A DNA stretch of 64,000 nt from Saprospiraceae bacterium (GTDB lineage Bacteria > Bacteroidota > Bacteroidia > Chitinophagales > Saprospiraceae): positions 372,001 through 436,000 of the forward strand of contig JANQLV010000023.1 of assembly GCA_028280415.1 (NCBI GenBank), in the 5' to 3' direction. Positions 34,956 to 43,833 of this stretch are shown piece by piece (positions within the stretch are counted from its first letter, which is position 1; each line of letters opens with the position of its first letter). A program made the translations under genes and the position numbers. Under the pieces are notes generated by a model that saw nothing but the letters and a program-made list of their open reading frames with translations, had not been told where the DNA came from and did not search any database.

Positions 34956-36110
34956 CTAGGATTTTTGGAACTTAGTACTTGAATGAAAATTGTCCTTTGA
35001 GGAGCTTGCATCTCCCCTGTATTCAGGTAGTAAAGTTGTATAGAGTTTATAATAATCCTTTTCCATTCGGTCCAGTGTAAAAAAAGTATGAATCCTCTCT
35101 TTTCCCTTTTGACCAAAAACTTTTCGCAAATCCTGATCATTGGCAAGTTGAATTATTTTCTTTAACAAAATCCTACTATCGCGTTGCGGTATTAAAAAGC
35201 CCGTCTCTCCGTCAATAACTAATTCTTTGGTTCCGCCACCGTCCGTTGCGATTACCGGTTTTTCTAAAACCATATATTCCATAATCGAATTGGAGATTCC
35301 CTCTGTATAAGTAGAAAGGACCCCAATATCGAAAATATTTACAAGGGATTCCACGCCATCCACCATACCCGTAAAAATGATTCGATCCTTGCAGTTTGGA
35401 GGGATCATCGTTTTAAACTTCTGTAAGTTTGGCCCTGCTCCAATTGCCAGGAAAGTCATATCATCTCTTTTATCCAGATATGCAATTGCAGCTCGTAAAT
35501 AGGTATCATAATCTTTTCGATCGAAAAAAGCGCCGACCATACCGGTAAGCATGCCGGGAAGGATTTTATACTTTTTTCTTACTTCTTCGGGCCTATCAAG
35601 CTTTTTTATCCTGTTAAAATCAAAACCATTATAAAAACAGTGTCTCTTCTTTTGAGGCGCTTTATAAACGTCTAAACCAGCTTGAGAATTCCCGACGATC
35701 GCATCACAAAAAGGAAAGATGATTCTGGTTCTTAAATAGCGACGGTCGAGCCAGTTCATGTCGTCCGGAGCATCTGCAATACTTGCGTCAATGAATTTAA
35801 TTTTCAGCCAGCTAATGCTCGGCAGGGCATAAATCGAAGGCATGGTACCCCAACTATGAACGATATCCGGCTTTTCTTTTTTACATAATTTGAAAAATCT
35901 GTAAAATACTCTTGGATCTTTTTTGGGCTTTCTCTCCAGAAAATGAATGGGAACATTCATTTGAAAAATCTCCGGATATTCTACTCTTTTGGAAAAGATA
36001 ACTAATGCCACTTCCAGGTTTGGATAGTTTTTAAAACCTTTCAATAGCTCGATCAGGCGTCGTTCACGACCGCCTTTGACGAGACTATCTATGAGCATCA
36101 GGCTTTTCAT
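34956..36110 (-). CDS. Glycosyltransferase family 4
   Basis: This protein of 384 residues is a second GT-B enzyme: LIDSLVKGGRERRLIELL at the start, IVHSWGTMPSIYALP, MVGAFFDRKDYDTYLRAA and LSTYTEGISNSIMEYM (EX7E), then KPVIATDGGGTKELV. Its role is sugar transfer in repeat-unit assembly. A gap of 133 bases separates it from the flippase gene upstream, longer than the other gaps, so it may have extra promoter activity. Confidence 0.9.
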   Translation of the reverse strand: MKSLMLIDSLVKGGRERRLIELLKGFKNYPNLEVALVIFSKRVEYPEIFQMNVPIHFLERKPKKDPRVFYRFFKLCKKEKPDIVHSWGTMPSIYALPSISWLKIKFIDASIADAPDDMNWLDRRYLRTRIIFPFCDAIVGNSQAGLDVYKAPQKKRHCFYNGFDFNRIKKLDRPEEVRKKYKILPGMLTGMVGAFFDRKDYDTYLRAAIAYLDKRDDMTFLAIGAGPNLQKFKTMIPPNCKDRIIFTGMVDGVESLVNIFDIGVLSTYTEGISNSIMEYMVLEKPVIATDGGGTKELVIDGETGFLIPQRDSRILLKKIIQLANDQDLRKVFGQKGKERIHTFFTLDRMEKDYYKLYTTLLPEYRGDASSSKDNFHSSTKFQKS

Positions 36111-36243
36111 ATTTTTATTTTAAAAGACTGTTTTGATGTTTACACCCTTCATGGGTAAAGACAAACTGTTCTTAGGTATCCGGAGCAAGCATCAAAACTG
36201 GATATTTGCACTTCAATACCTTGTTAGCTCGCCCTGGAGGCAC

Positions 36244-37605
36244 TTATTTCGCCCAAATTCCTTTATCCCGGAGGTTTAAAACCTTTCGGACTTGTATCGG
36301 CGATAAAATAATCAGCGGTAGCATCGAAAAAGTAGTACCTAAAACAATACCAATTGTCCCCAACTCCATATTTCTGGCAAGGAATATAGAGAGTGGAATG
36401 TTGAGAATACTTGCGACAATCCAGGCGTACATTTGCAAACGTATCTTGCCAGTACCGTTGAGAATCAAATTAAACATATTAACCCAGTTCGTCATCGCTA
36501 TAGAGATGGCTACGACAATAGTCAGGAGCAGCGGAATTTCTATTTTGTCCTGTAGCCAGAGTTTGAAAACCATTGGAGAGACCAGAATCATTAATATGGA
36601 AAGCAAGAGTGTGCCGAGCCAGATTTTGATAACGGAATTGACGGTTTTTTTCATCCATTCCATATCTTTTTTCCGATAAGCTTCGATACTGGCGCCCCAG
36701 AGTTGATTCGTCATAATAACGAACAGCATTAGAAAAATTGATAAATATTTGTAAGCGGCTTCATATTGTGGTACTCCCTCAAGAGAAACAAAACGGGCAA
36801 TCAAGATATTATTAGTTTGATGGATGATGACCATTGCAATTTTTATAATAAAAAACTGAGCGCCCAGGGTAAATAAACTCTTGAAGTAGGATTTTTTGAC
36901 CTTTCGGAAAGAAGGAGCAAAGGAAAAAAACTCTTTTCGGAAATAATATACACCTACGATCAGCGGAACAGCCGCAAAAGTAATACTCTTGGCTGCTCCG
37001 AAAAGGATAAGAGACTCTTCGGTGAAATAGATCAAAACGATGATCACAATTAAAAAAGAGGCTTTTGTGAGAAGCGAAAAGAAGTCTACGATTGCTGTCC
37101 GCTGTAAAGCATAGAAAATCTGATAGACCATTGAGGATACGAAATTGATAGCAAAAGCCGAAAACATGAGCATAGCCACGATTGCAATTTCACGATGCAT
37201 TCCTGCCTCCGTTTGTAGCCAATCCGTCCAGGGCAGGAGGAAACTGATGGCCACAAAAACAATTGCAATTCCGGAGAAAATACTTCCTACGGCAAAGTAA
37301 GCTGTACTTACATAGCCTTTGGCGCGTTTATAATCTTTATCTGCGACGGCTTCCCCAAGGCGGTTTCGCAAACCGTTTCCAATACCAATATCAAATTCTG
37401 CAAACCAGTCTATGATAGAAGTCAGAGTCAGGAAAATTCCAAATTTGGCGGGGCCCAGATACTCCAGTGAAATTGGGAAGTAGGCAAAGCCAATCAGTAC
37501 CCCTAATCCTTTGTACAAGATAGCCAGCAGGATATTTTTTTTAGCTCTGACGGTTCGCTGATGACCGCGCTCCAGTAATTCCTTTGCCCGGTCGATTAAA
37601 CCCAT
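36244..37605 (-). CDS. Wzx-like polysaccharide flippase
   Basis: This protein of 453 residues has about 12 to 14 hydrophobic segments and starts with a basic amphipathic stretch, then LAILYKGLGVLIGFAYFPIS and GIFLTLTSIIDWFAEFDIGIGNGLRNRLG, typical of the MATE/PST oligosaccharide-translocase superfamily. It is thought to move the lipid-linked repeat unit across the inner membrane. Its start overlaps the polymerase-like gene stop by 10 bases, indicating translational coupling. Confidence 0.87.
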   Translation of the reverse strand: MGLIDRAKELLERGHQRTVRAKKNILLAILYKGLGVLIGFAYFPISLEYLGPAKFGIFLTLTSIIDWFAEFDIGIGNGLRNRLGEAVADKDYKRAKGYVSTAYFAVGSIFSGIAIVFVAISFLLPWTDWLQTEAGMHREIAIVAMLMFSAFAINFVSSMVYQIFYALQRTAIVDFFSLLTKASFLIVIIVLIYFTEESLILFGAAKSITFAAVPLIVGVYYFRKEFFSFAPSFRKVKKSYFKSLFTLGAQFFIIKIAMVIIHQTNNILIARFVSLEGVPQYEAAYKYLSIFLMLFVIMTNQLWGASIEAYRKKDMEWMKKTVNSVIKIWLGTLLLSILMILVSPMVFKLWLQDKIEIPLLLTIVVAISIAMTNWVNMFNLILNGTGKIRLQMYAWIVASILNIPLSIFLARNMELGTIGIVLGTTFSMLPLIILSPIQVRKVLNLRDKGIWAK

Positions 37606-38999
37606 AAGTTCTTTTTATCAAGCTCAAAAATAGGATGCTTCCCGTTCGTCTCCTGGTGCAGTTCTTTCAAACGCTGACCGATCCCGAGATGTATAGCGAA
37701 TAATATGCAGAGAAAAGCATCCAATAAAAAAGTGTTGGTCAGGTTACCGATTCCATAAAGCAAGGCAACCAGAAAGGGGATACTAAATATCAAATGCTTT
37801 TTCAATAACCGGGCGAAAAAAGTTATGGAAGAAATGACCAGTGCTACAAAAGCTAAAAAAGCAATCAGACCATAATAAAACATAGTGGAAAAGTAACCGC
37901 TATGAAAATCGCCGGTAAGTCCTGTTGCACGATCCCGATCGTATGTGATCATCAGCATATTGTAATAGTAGGTCTCATTATTTTTTCCGCCAAAACCAAA
38001 AATTGGTTTTTTCCCTACATTATTGATCGCAGTTGTATAATAACCGGCCCGGCTATTGACAGGCTCCGAAAGCCTTTGCCTTACCAGCGTGGAGTTCATG
38101 ATGTCCGAGCGAAAAAATAAGAAGGCTATAATCAGTACAGCCATTCCGGAAAGTCCGAGCGCTACTAATTTACTGGCCGCCACTTTTTCAATAAAAACGA
38201 TATAAATAAAAACCACAATGCTCAGGATCAACCAGCTCATTCTTTGAAAAGCGCAAATAACTCCGAAAGAAAAAAGTACGAACAAGAACAGTTTTAACCA
38301 GCTGTTTTTATAAGTGACCAGCACCCAGGATAAAGCGGTGATGATGAAATAGGCATTGAGATATTCACTGATAAAAATTCCATTCGAACGCAGCATATCA
38401 CCAAAAGCAATACGCTGATCCCCTACCCGCAGGAACATCGGATCGACTGCAAACTGAATCAAACTGACCAAGCTGGCTAACACCGCTCCGATGACGATAG
38501 TCGTGCCGATAATCCTGATCGTTTCCTGATCGGTCATTGTACGTACATAGTACATAATGATCAGGATATTGATTGCGTAAACGATGTTGGTAATCAACTC
38601 GGCTATTCCATTGTGATAAACGTGAAATGCTTGCGAAGCAATTACTAAAAAAACGTAAAAATAAAGGATGATTTTAAACCAGGGCATTGACCAACCGAAA
38701 GGAAGCTTGATGCTGTCTTTTGGGAAAAGTAAATTTTTTAAAATAAAAAACGAAAACAGGAAAAATAAAAAGCGATCCGGCTGAATTTCAAAAAATGAAA
38801 CGCCCGGTATACTGAAAGTCAAATATTCGCTAATGTTTCCTGAAATTAAAAAGAAGGATAAAAAAAATAATTCCGTTTTGTATTTCGACTGACTTTTCAG
38901 AATCAACCTTAGAGCGATCAAAAAAGTCATAGCCAGATAAGCATAAAAATATATGCTATCCATTTCTGGGAGCTCGACTTCTAGAAATTCCCGATCCAT
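37596..38999 (-). CDS. O-antigen ligase / Wzy-like polymerase
   Basis: This protein of 467 residues is almost entirely hydrophobic, with 10 or more membrane helices. A large loop near residues 300-370 (SRAGYYTTAINNVGKKPIFGFGGKN, then FHSGYFSTMFYYGL) carries the Gly- and His-containing sequence typical of Wzy/WaaL proteins. It probably polymerises or ligates repeat units at the periplasmic face. Sequence alone does not distinguish the two. It lies between the Wzc-like gene (4-base gap) and the flippase gene. Confidence 0.82.
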   Translation of the reverse strand: MDREFLEVELPEMDSIYFYAYLAMTFLIALRLILKSQSKYKTELFFLSFFLISGNISEYLTFSIPGVSFFEIQPDRFLFFLFSFFILKNLLFPKDSIKLPFGWSMPWFKIILYFYVFLVIASQAFHVYHNGIAELITNIVYAINILIIMYYVRTMTDQETIRIIGTTIVIGAVLASLVSLIQFAVDPMFLRVGDQRIAFGDMLRSNGIFISEYLNAYFIITALSWVLVTYKNSWLKLFLFVLFSFGVICAFQRMSWLILSIVVFIYIVFIEKVAASKLVALGLSGMAVLIIAFLFFRSDIMNSTLVRQRLSEPVNSRAGYYTTAINNVGKKPIFGFGGKNNETYYYNMLMITYDRDRATGLTGDFHSGYFSTMFYYGLIAFLAFVALVISSITFFARLLKKHLIFSIPFLVALLYGIGNLTNTFLLDAFLCILFAIHLGIGQRLKELHQETNGKHPIFELDKKNLWV

Positions 39000-39003
39000 A
39001 GGT

Positions 39004-41421
39004 TTAGGAAACAGATTTTTTTAAATTGAGCAAACGCTGAACCGGATTTGCTTTGCCCGGGAAATTATTTTCTGTATAAGCGGGAGTGACTTTTATTTTT
39101 GTACTGGTTCCGTTGAAAACAATAAAAGGATTTTTCATTGATCCCTTTCGAATGAGTTCTTCTATATCGTTCAAATGACTGACATTCGATTTTCCTTTTC
39201 GGCAAACGAATAAATTAATATCGGTGTGTTTTGCAATTAACAAATAATCTGAAACGAGTCCGATGGCCGGTGTATCAATGATGATATAATCGTACTCGTA
39301 TTTCAGCGCCGTAATGAGAGTGTCCAGTCTTTTATTAGTTAGGAAAAGGTGTGGGTTGGGTTCAGGAGCTTTGGTGACGGTGTAGAAGAGATTTGGAATA
39401 TCCTGGTGTTGATGGCATATTCTTTCGGCAGAAAAAGAAGCATTCAAAATATAAGTTTTTAAATCGGGGACCTGCTCCAGATTTAAACCTCGGGCCAGAA
39501 CGGGATTTCTGAAATTCAGATCAATCAATAAGGTTTTCTTGCCGGCATTGGCATAGTTTACAGCCAGATTAAGCGCACAAAACGTTTTACCCTCTCCTTG
39601 TAAAGCTGAGGTAAGCCCAATGACATTATGCTCCACTCCGGGGATTCTAAATTGCAGATTGGCGCTCAAATTGCGGAAGGTTTCTTCTTTCTCCCGATCA
39701 CTTTTGTAATTTGCCAGACTGGAAAGCGAATTATTAAAATGCCCGATGTTTGCCAATAAAGGAATAGCTGAAAATTGCTCAATCTGTTCGGCTGTTTGAA
39801 GTCGATCCTGGCTGCCATCCGAAAAAATGAGCCCAATAAGCGGAATTAAAAAGCCAATGATAATTGCCAGCAGCATAATGAGCAATTTCTGGGGCGCGAC
39901 GGGAACATCACCCAGTTGCCGGGCTTTGTCGATCACTTTTGTATCAGAAATATCTTCTGCTCTGGCAATTCCTGTTTTGGCCAATTCCTGATTGAGGTAA
40001 TTGTACATATTGCTGTAAAGCGTACTTTCTCTTTCGTAATTTACTAATTGCTTTTCGTTTTGTGGCAGCTGACTAATTGTGGACTCAAACTGAGCAATTT
40101 GCTGATTCCGGTCTTTGAGTTGAAGTCTGGCGGTATTGATTAAGTTTCGAATGTTTTCCTTAAGGGCATTGGTGGTACTGACGATTTGTTCTTTGATTAA
40201 AACGATATCATAACTCTTTGCTCCTTTATAAAATTCCAGGCGGGTCTTTTCATTGTGCAGCCGCTTTAATTCTACAAGGTTTTCGCTAAGCAAAGGGTCA
40301 TTGATGCCCGCTACAGAAGGTGCGACGATTTTATCTATCGCCTGATTGTCATTGATATAATTAAGTAAGGATTGATAGTATTTGATATTGAGAGCTATTT
40401 GACCTTTGTCTGTTTCGAGTGCTTGCAATCGATCCAGCGCATTCGAAGCGGAACGAGTAAGATCAACGGCATTGGTACCACTTTTAAAAGATTGGAGTTT
40501 CTTTTCTGCGATCTGCAGGGAGTCTCCGATGCTTTTAAGTTGAGCGCGAATAAAGCTTTCTTTACCCGCTGCAATCTCATCTCTTTCCAAAAGCTTTCGA
40601 TTGATAAAGGCCCTGGAAAGAGCTTTGAGGAAATCAATTTCTTTCTGAGGACAAGGGCCGGAGACGTTCAGTTTTAAAATACTTGCCTGAATATCGACTT
40701 GATTAACTTCCAGTTTTTCGAAATATTCATTGGCTAGACCTTGCAGGCTATGGACTTGGAACAGCAGTTTTTTATCCTTAAAGACTTCTGTATCTGCTGA
40801 CAGGTTAGTCTTATTGATTTTTATATTAAAAAAATCGTGTTCGATCGGATCGCCAAAACCATAAACCTTTGAAAATTCAAAGGGGCTTTTCATTTCCTGT
40901 ATCGTCTCATCTACCGGATTGAAAACACTAAAATTCCTTGTTTTGACAGATAGCTTAAATTTTCCCGTATCGATTATTTCTACCTGGAATAAAGCCCCGT
41001 AAAGCTGAGCCCTGTTTTTCACAACTTCCACTTCAAAAGGAAAATATTGATAATGCTCGGATTTTTTGAAAGTACTTCCGGTAAAATAAGAAACATCAAA
41101 ATCCAGGTCCTCAAAAGCTTGTTCGATCAGGGAATAAGACTTTAAAATGGCGATCTCATTATAGAGATTTTTTTCCGCTTCGATCAAACCGATGCCTCCA
41201 TCCACATATTTACTTTGCCCCAATTGACGATTTTGACCAGAAGGGTCAATTAAAAGAGAAGTACTCACCTCATAAATTGGCGTCGCAATTTTGATATATG
41301 CATAGGCGATGATCACACAGATGAATAGACTGATCAGAAAATAGATCTTTCTGTCAAAAATCTTTTTGATGAGGTTTTTGAGGTTTACCTCGCCGGAAGT
41401 ATTAGGTTTGGAATATTCCAT
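39004..41421 (-). CDS. Wzc-like polysaccharide co-polymerase with ATPase domain
   Basis: The protein is 805 residues from the ATG at 41421 (an ATG at 41436 adds five). A Wzz domain with a first helix (FLISLFICVIIAYAYIKI) is followed by a coiled-coil periplasmic region, PVAPQKLLIMLLAIIIGFL as second helix, and a cytoplasmic BY-kinase-like ATPase: GEGKTFCALNLA (Walker A) and LLIDLNFRNP (Walker A' with Asn in place of the second Asp), then YIIIDTPAIGLVSD (Walker B). The C-terminus has only one Tyr in its last 30 residues, so the usual tyrosine cluster is absent. It controls chain length with the Wza-like exporter, but kinase activity is doubtful. Confidence 0.88.
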   Translation of the reverse strand: MEYSKPNTSGEVNLKNLIKKIFDRKIYFLISLFICVIIAYAYIKIATPIYEVSTSLLIDPSGQNRQLGQSKYVDGGIGLIEAEKNLYNEIAILKSYSLIEQAFEDLDFDVSYFTGSTFKKSEHYQYFPFEVEVVKNRAQLYGALFQVEIIDTGKFKLSVKTRNFSVFNPVDETIQEMKSPFEFSKVYGFGDPIEHDFFNIKINKTNLSADTEVFKDKKLLFQVHSLQGLANEYFEKLEVNQVDIQASILKLNVSGPCPQKEIDFLKALSRAFINRKLLERDEIAAGKESFIRAQLKSIGDSLQIAEKKLQSFKSGTNAVDLTRSASNALDRLQALETDKGQIALNIKYYQSLLNYINDNQAIDKIVAPSVAGINDPLLSENLVELKRLHNEKTRLEFYKGAKSYDIVLIKEQIVSTTNALKENIRNLINTARLQLKDRNQQIAQFESTISQLPQNEKQLVNYERESTLYSNMYNYLNQELAKTGIARAEDISDTKVIDKARQLGDVPVAPQKLLIMLLAIIIGFLIPLIGLIFSDGSQDRLQTAEQIEQFSAIPLLANIGHFNNSLSSLANYKSDREKEETFRNLSANLQFRIPGVEHNVIGLTSALQGEGKTFCALNLAVNYANAGKKTLLIDLNFRNPVLARGLNLEQVPDLKTYILNASFSAERICHQHQDIPNLFYTVTKAPEPNPHLFLTNKRLDTLITALKYEYDYIIIDTPAIGLVSDYLLIAKHTDINLFVCRKGKSNVSHLNDIEELIRKGSMKNPFIVFNGTSTKIKVTPAYTENNFPGKANPVQRLLNLKKSVS

Positions 41422-41536
41422 GATTTTTATTTTCAAAAAGCTGTACTATAGCGCTCCAGACAAATTTTCCTGATTAGGTATACTGAAAATCAGCATTTTG
41501 GGTGCGAAAGGAGGGAAAATATTTAAGAAAGCCGGA

Positions 41537-42367
41537 TTATTTATTGAGAAAAAGGTTAAGGATCAATACACCAACCGATATCCCGGACAGAATCACGCCA
41601 GTAGCATTGGCCCCGGTATCTCTGGATTTTCTCCTTGTGGGCTCTACGTAAATGACATCATAAGGATGAATATAGTAATACGGAGAGTATAAGAACTCTG
41701 AGCGATGCATATTAAGATACACGCTTACCAGGCCCTCGTCCGTTTTTCGGATGAGCTTTACTTTTCTTCTGTTTCCAAAATCCGTAAAATCACCAGCCAG
41801 ACTGATCGCTTCCAGGATCGTATTCTGATCATTGTACAGGTAATGCACTCCGGGATTGTTGACTTCACCCATTACCGTAATACGGTTATTGGCTAGTTTG
41901 ACGGAACTCGAAACAAATTTCAGATATGGTTTATAGGCTTCATTCAGTTTTTCTTTAATCTCCGCTATTGAAAGGCCGCTAACCTTTACTTTTTCAACAA
42001 TGGGAAGATTGATAAATCCCTGTGCATCGACTGTATAGGTGTTAAAATAAAGCGTGGCCGGATCAAAATTTTGCTGCTGTCCTGAGTTTACACCTCCTTC
42101 GAACTCTCTGTTGAGAAACTCTTCGGTATTTCCTTCAAAAGCGTTGACCTTGATCAAAAGCTGATCATAAGCGTGAATTTTGTAAACTTGAAACTTCTGG
42201 GTTTGGGAAGTGTACATGAGCTTATCTGAGCCATAATTTTCGGGTAGTGCTTCATTACCATTAAGGCTTATTAGATCCTTATGCGGGATACAAGATTGTA
42301 CGAAAAGGCAAAACAGCAACAGGAATGATGGAAGTTTGCCGAATTTATGTGTTATTTGATAAAACAT
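41537..42367 (-). CDS. Wza-like polysaccharide export lipoprotein
   Basis: This protein of 276 residues has the lipobox LFVQSCIPH. The export domain (YKIHAYDQLLIKVNAFEG, then FINLPIVEKVKVSGLSIAEIKEKL) is followed by an SLBB-type segment (ITVMGEVNNPGVHYLYNDQNTILEAISLAGDF) and a final hydrophobic stretch (GVILSGISVGVLILNLFLNK) that could cross the outer membrane. It forms the outer-membrane exit and is first in the export half of the operon. Confidence 0.9.
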   Translation of the reverse strand: MFYQITHKFGKLPSFLLLFCLFVQSCIPHKDLISLNGNEALPENYGSDKLMYTSQTQKFQVYKIHAYDQLLIKVNAFEGNTEEFLNREFEGGVNSGQQQNFDPATLYFNTYTVDAQGFINLPIVEKVKVSGLSIAEIKEKLNEAYKPYLKFVSSSVKLANNRITVMGEVNNPGVHYLYNDQNTILEAISLAGDFTDFGNRRKVKLIRKTDEGLVSVYLNMHRSEFLYSPYYYIHPYDVIYVEPTRRKSRDTGANATGVILSGISVGVLILNLFLNK

Positions 42368-42382
42368 ATTCGTCTTTTCAGG

Positions 42383-42793
42383 TCAAATCATTCTGTGAAA
42401 TGGTGTTCTCCGAGATGAAATTTGCTTCGGAGCAAAAAGAATGGTAATGTCCTCAATAGTGTGTTTTGAATAGCTTGTCCAAGAATAGTACCAAAAGATG
42501 TGAAAAGTTGATATAGCTGATAAAGTTAAAGAGGCTGAATGGTCGGAGTAATAGTCTTGGCTTAGAGTATGGTCATCGTGTATTTTATATAAATAGCGAA
42601 CCTGCTTATTGGTCCACCATTTTTTTCCATTGTGAATTAATTCAATCGTCCAATCAATGGCTAGGTTATAATCAAAAGGTTTGACCCCATTGTGCCATTA
42701 AAGAAGTTCTGTATATTTCTCGTGATTTATCACTTCTTGTTCTTCATTTATATCGTATAACAATAGGGCAAATGCAGTAGCCGCATATAGCGG
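42383..42793 (-). pseudogene. Remnant of an unrecognised gene with one in-frame stop
   Basis: On the minus strand one frame stays open from 42793 to 42701 (AATAFALLLYDINEEQEVIN and on), meets a TAA at 42698-42700, and then continues in the same frame for 104 codons to a TGA at 42383. The second part reads AIDWTIELIHNGKKWW, later SQDYYSDHSASLTLSAISTF, with protein-like composition. It has no ATG near its beginning. A single premature stop inside a long frame suggests a decayed gene of about 135 codons or more. I do not recognise the family. A chance open frame cannot be excluded. Confidence 0.4.
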
Positions 42794-42796
42794 CTA
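42778..42796 (-). terminator. Short hairpin after the DUF2892 gene
   Basis: TAGCCG and CGGCTA pair around a 7-base loop, about 30 bases beyond the DUF2892 stop. There is no strong T-run, so it is a weak terminator candidate. Confidence 0.35.
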
Positions 42797-42826
42797 TTGC
42801 CGGCTTACACATTGTTCGATGCTGAC

Positions 42827-43039
42827 TTAATTTTTTTCTTTCTTCTGACAGGTTCTTATTCCAAAGGGAGCATATAATGGACAAAAACTAATCAAACTTG
42901 TCAATACAAATACCACACTTAGAACGATCAAGACGATTCCCAATGTTCCTGGTATTACATTTGTAAAATACAAGCTTGCAATAATTACAGCGATTATCAC
43001 TCTGATAATTCTATCTGCTGTTCCCATATTTTTTTTCAT
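42827..43039 (-). CDS. DUF2892 small membrane protein
   Basis: The protein is 70 residues and begins MKKNMGTADRIIRVIIAVII, the DUF2892 (YgaP-like C-terminal) start. Two hydrophobic segments follow (ASLYFTNVIPGTLGIVLIV and the next VFVLTSLISFCPLYAPFGI), closing with the family CPLYAPFGI and a Cys-Lys tail. Members often neighbour sulfurtransferase or Crp/Fnr genes. The function is not established. It follows the Crp/Fnr gene by 129 bases on the same strand and may be its target. Confidence 0.85.
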   Translation of the reverse strand: MKKNMGTADRIIRVIIAVIIASLYFTNVIPGTLGIVLIVLSVVFVLTSLISFCPLYAPFGIRTCQKKEKN

Positions 43040-43043
43040 AAAG

Positions 43044-43128
43044 CAAGTGATTTTAGGTGAAACAATTTTGAATGATTAGAATAATGCCATGAAGGGCTTT
43101 ATGACATTTTCTCTATTCATATCACTTG
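43044..43128. promoter_or_regulatory. Separated inverted repeat between Crp/Fnr and DUF2892 genes
   Basis: CAAGTGAT (43044-43051) and ATCACTTG (43121-43128) are perfect inverse copies 69 bases apart, both in the 129-base gap. They could be two regulator half-sites, possibly looped. The arms are only 8 bases, so chance is possible. Confidence 0.3.
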
Positions 43129-43168
43129 TAAAAATACCATTGGATTTGTTCCCATGCAGTAACTATAG

Positions 43169-43792
43169 TCACCATTTCAGAATTTTTATGCCATTTGCTT
43201 CTTGCTTGATTTTTCCTTCTATCTCAAGTTTTTTCATTACTCTACTGATTACTTCTCTTACGGTTCCCAATTCATTAGCTATCTGATTATGGGTGATTTT
43301 TAATTCTTGCTTATTGGTTAAGGCTATTTTTTCTTTCAGGTAGTCATAGAGTCTTTTGTCCATTTTATCGAACAAAACATGGTGGATGGTATTGAGCAAG
43401 TCAATATATCTTAAATTATATTGTTGGTAAAATAAATTATTTAATCTTGGAAAGCTTTTTATCCAATTAGGTATCCTGTCTGTAGGTATAAAAAGAATTT
43501 CAGAATCTTCTTCTGTTATTGCATAGATCCTGCTTGGCTCATTGTTCAAACTGGCTGATAATGACATCACGCAACTTTCATTTGGAAGAATATAGTATAA
43601 TAACAATTCCCTTTCTTTAAACCTTGAAAATACTTTTACCAAACCCTTTAACACAATGGGTAATACTTTTACATATTGTTCCTCTCTCAATATTTCGGTC
43701 CCTTTTGGAATTTCCTTGACAAAGGAGACCTGAATGATCTGTGACACCAGGTCCTTTCCTAAAAAGGCTAATTTGTTTTTTATATGTTCCAT
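43169..43792 (-). CDS. Crp/Fnr-family transcriptional regulator
   Basis: The ATG at 43792 (MEHIKNKLAFLGKDLVSQII) is preferred over 43897, because the longer form overlaps the aminotransferase gene and adds no family sequence. The 207 residues form a cNMP-type beta-roll (IPKGTEILREEQYVKVLPIV, then YYILPNESCVMSLSAS) and a winged helix with NQIANELGTVREVISRVMKKLE. No N-terminal Cys cluster for an Fnr iron-sulfur centre is seen, so the signal is not oxygen through a classical [4Fe-4S] cluster. It is likely to regulate DUF2892 and perhaps itself. Confidence 0.88.
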   Translation of the reverse strand: MEHIKNKLAFLGKDLVSQIIQVSFVKEIPKGTEILREEQYVKVLPIVLKGLVKVFSRFKERELLLYYILPNESCVMSLSASLNNEPSRIYAITEEDSEILFIPTDRIPNWIKSFPRLNNLFYQQYNLRYIDLLNTIHHVLFDKMDKRLYDYLKEKIALTNKQELKITHNQIANELGTVREVISRVMKKLEIEGKIKQEANGIKILKW

Positions 43793-43833
43793 TTTTACTT
43801 CTTGTAGCGAACTAATTATAATCGGTAAATCCT

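Larger units (their letters stand above)
42368..42826. other. Gap with degraded coding frame
   Basis: These 459 bases separate the Wza-like start from the DUF2892 stop. Most of the span is the broken minus-strand frame listed separately. The inverted repeat TAGCCG-N7-CGGCTA (42778-42796) lies at its upper end. Confidence 0.5.
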
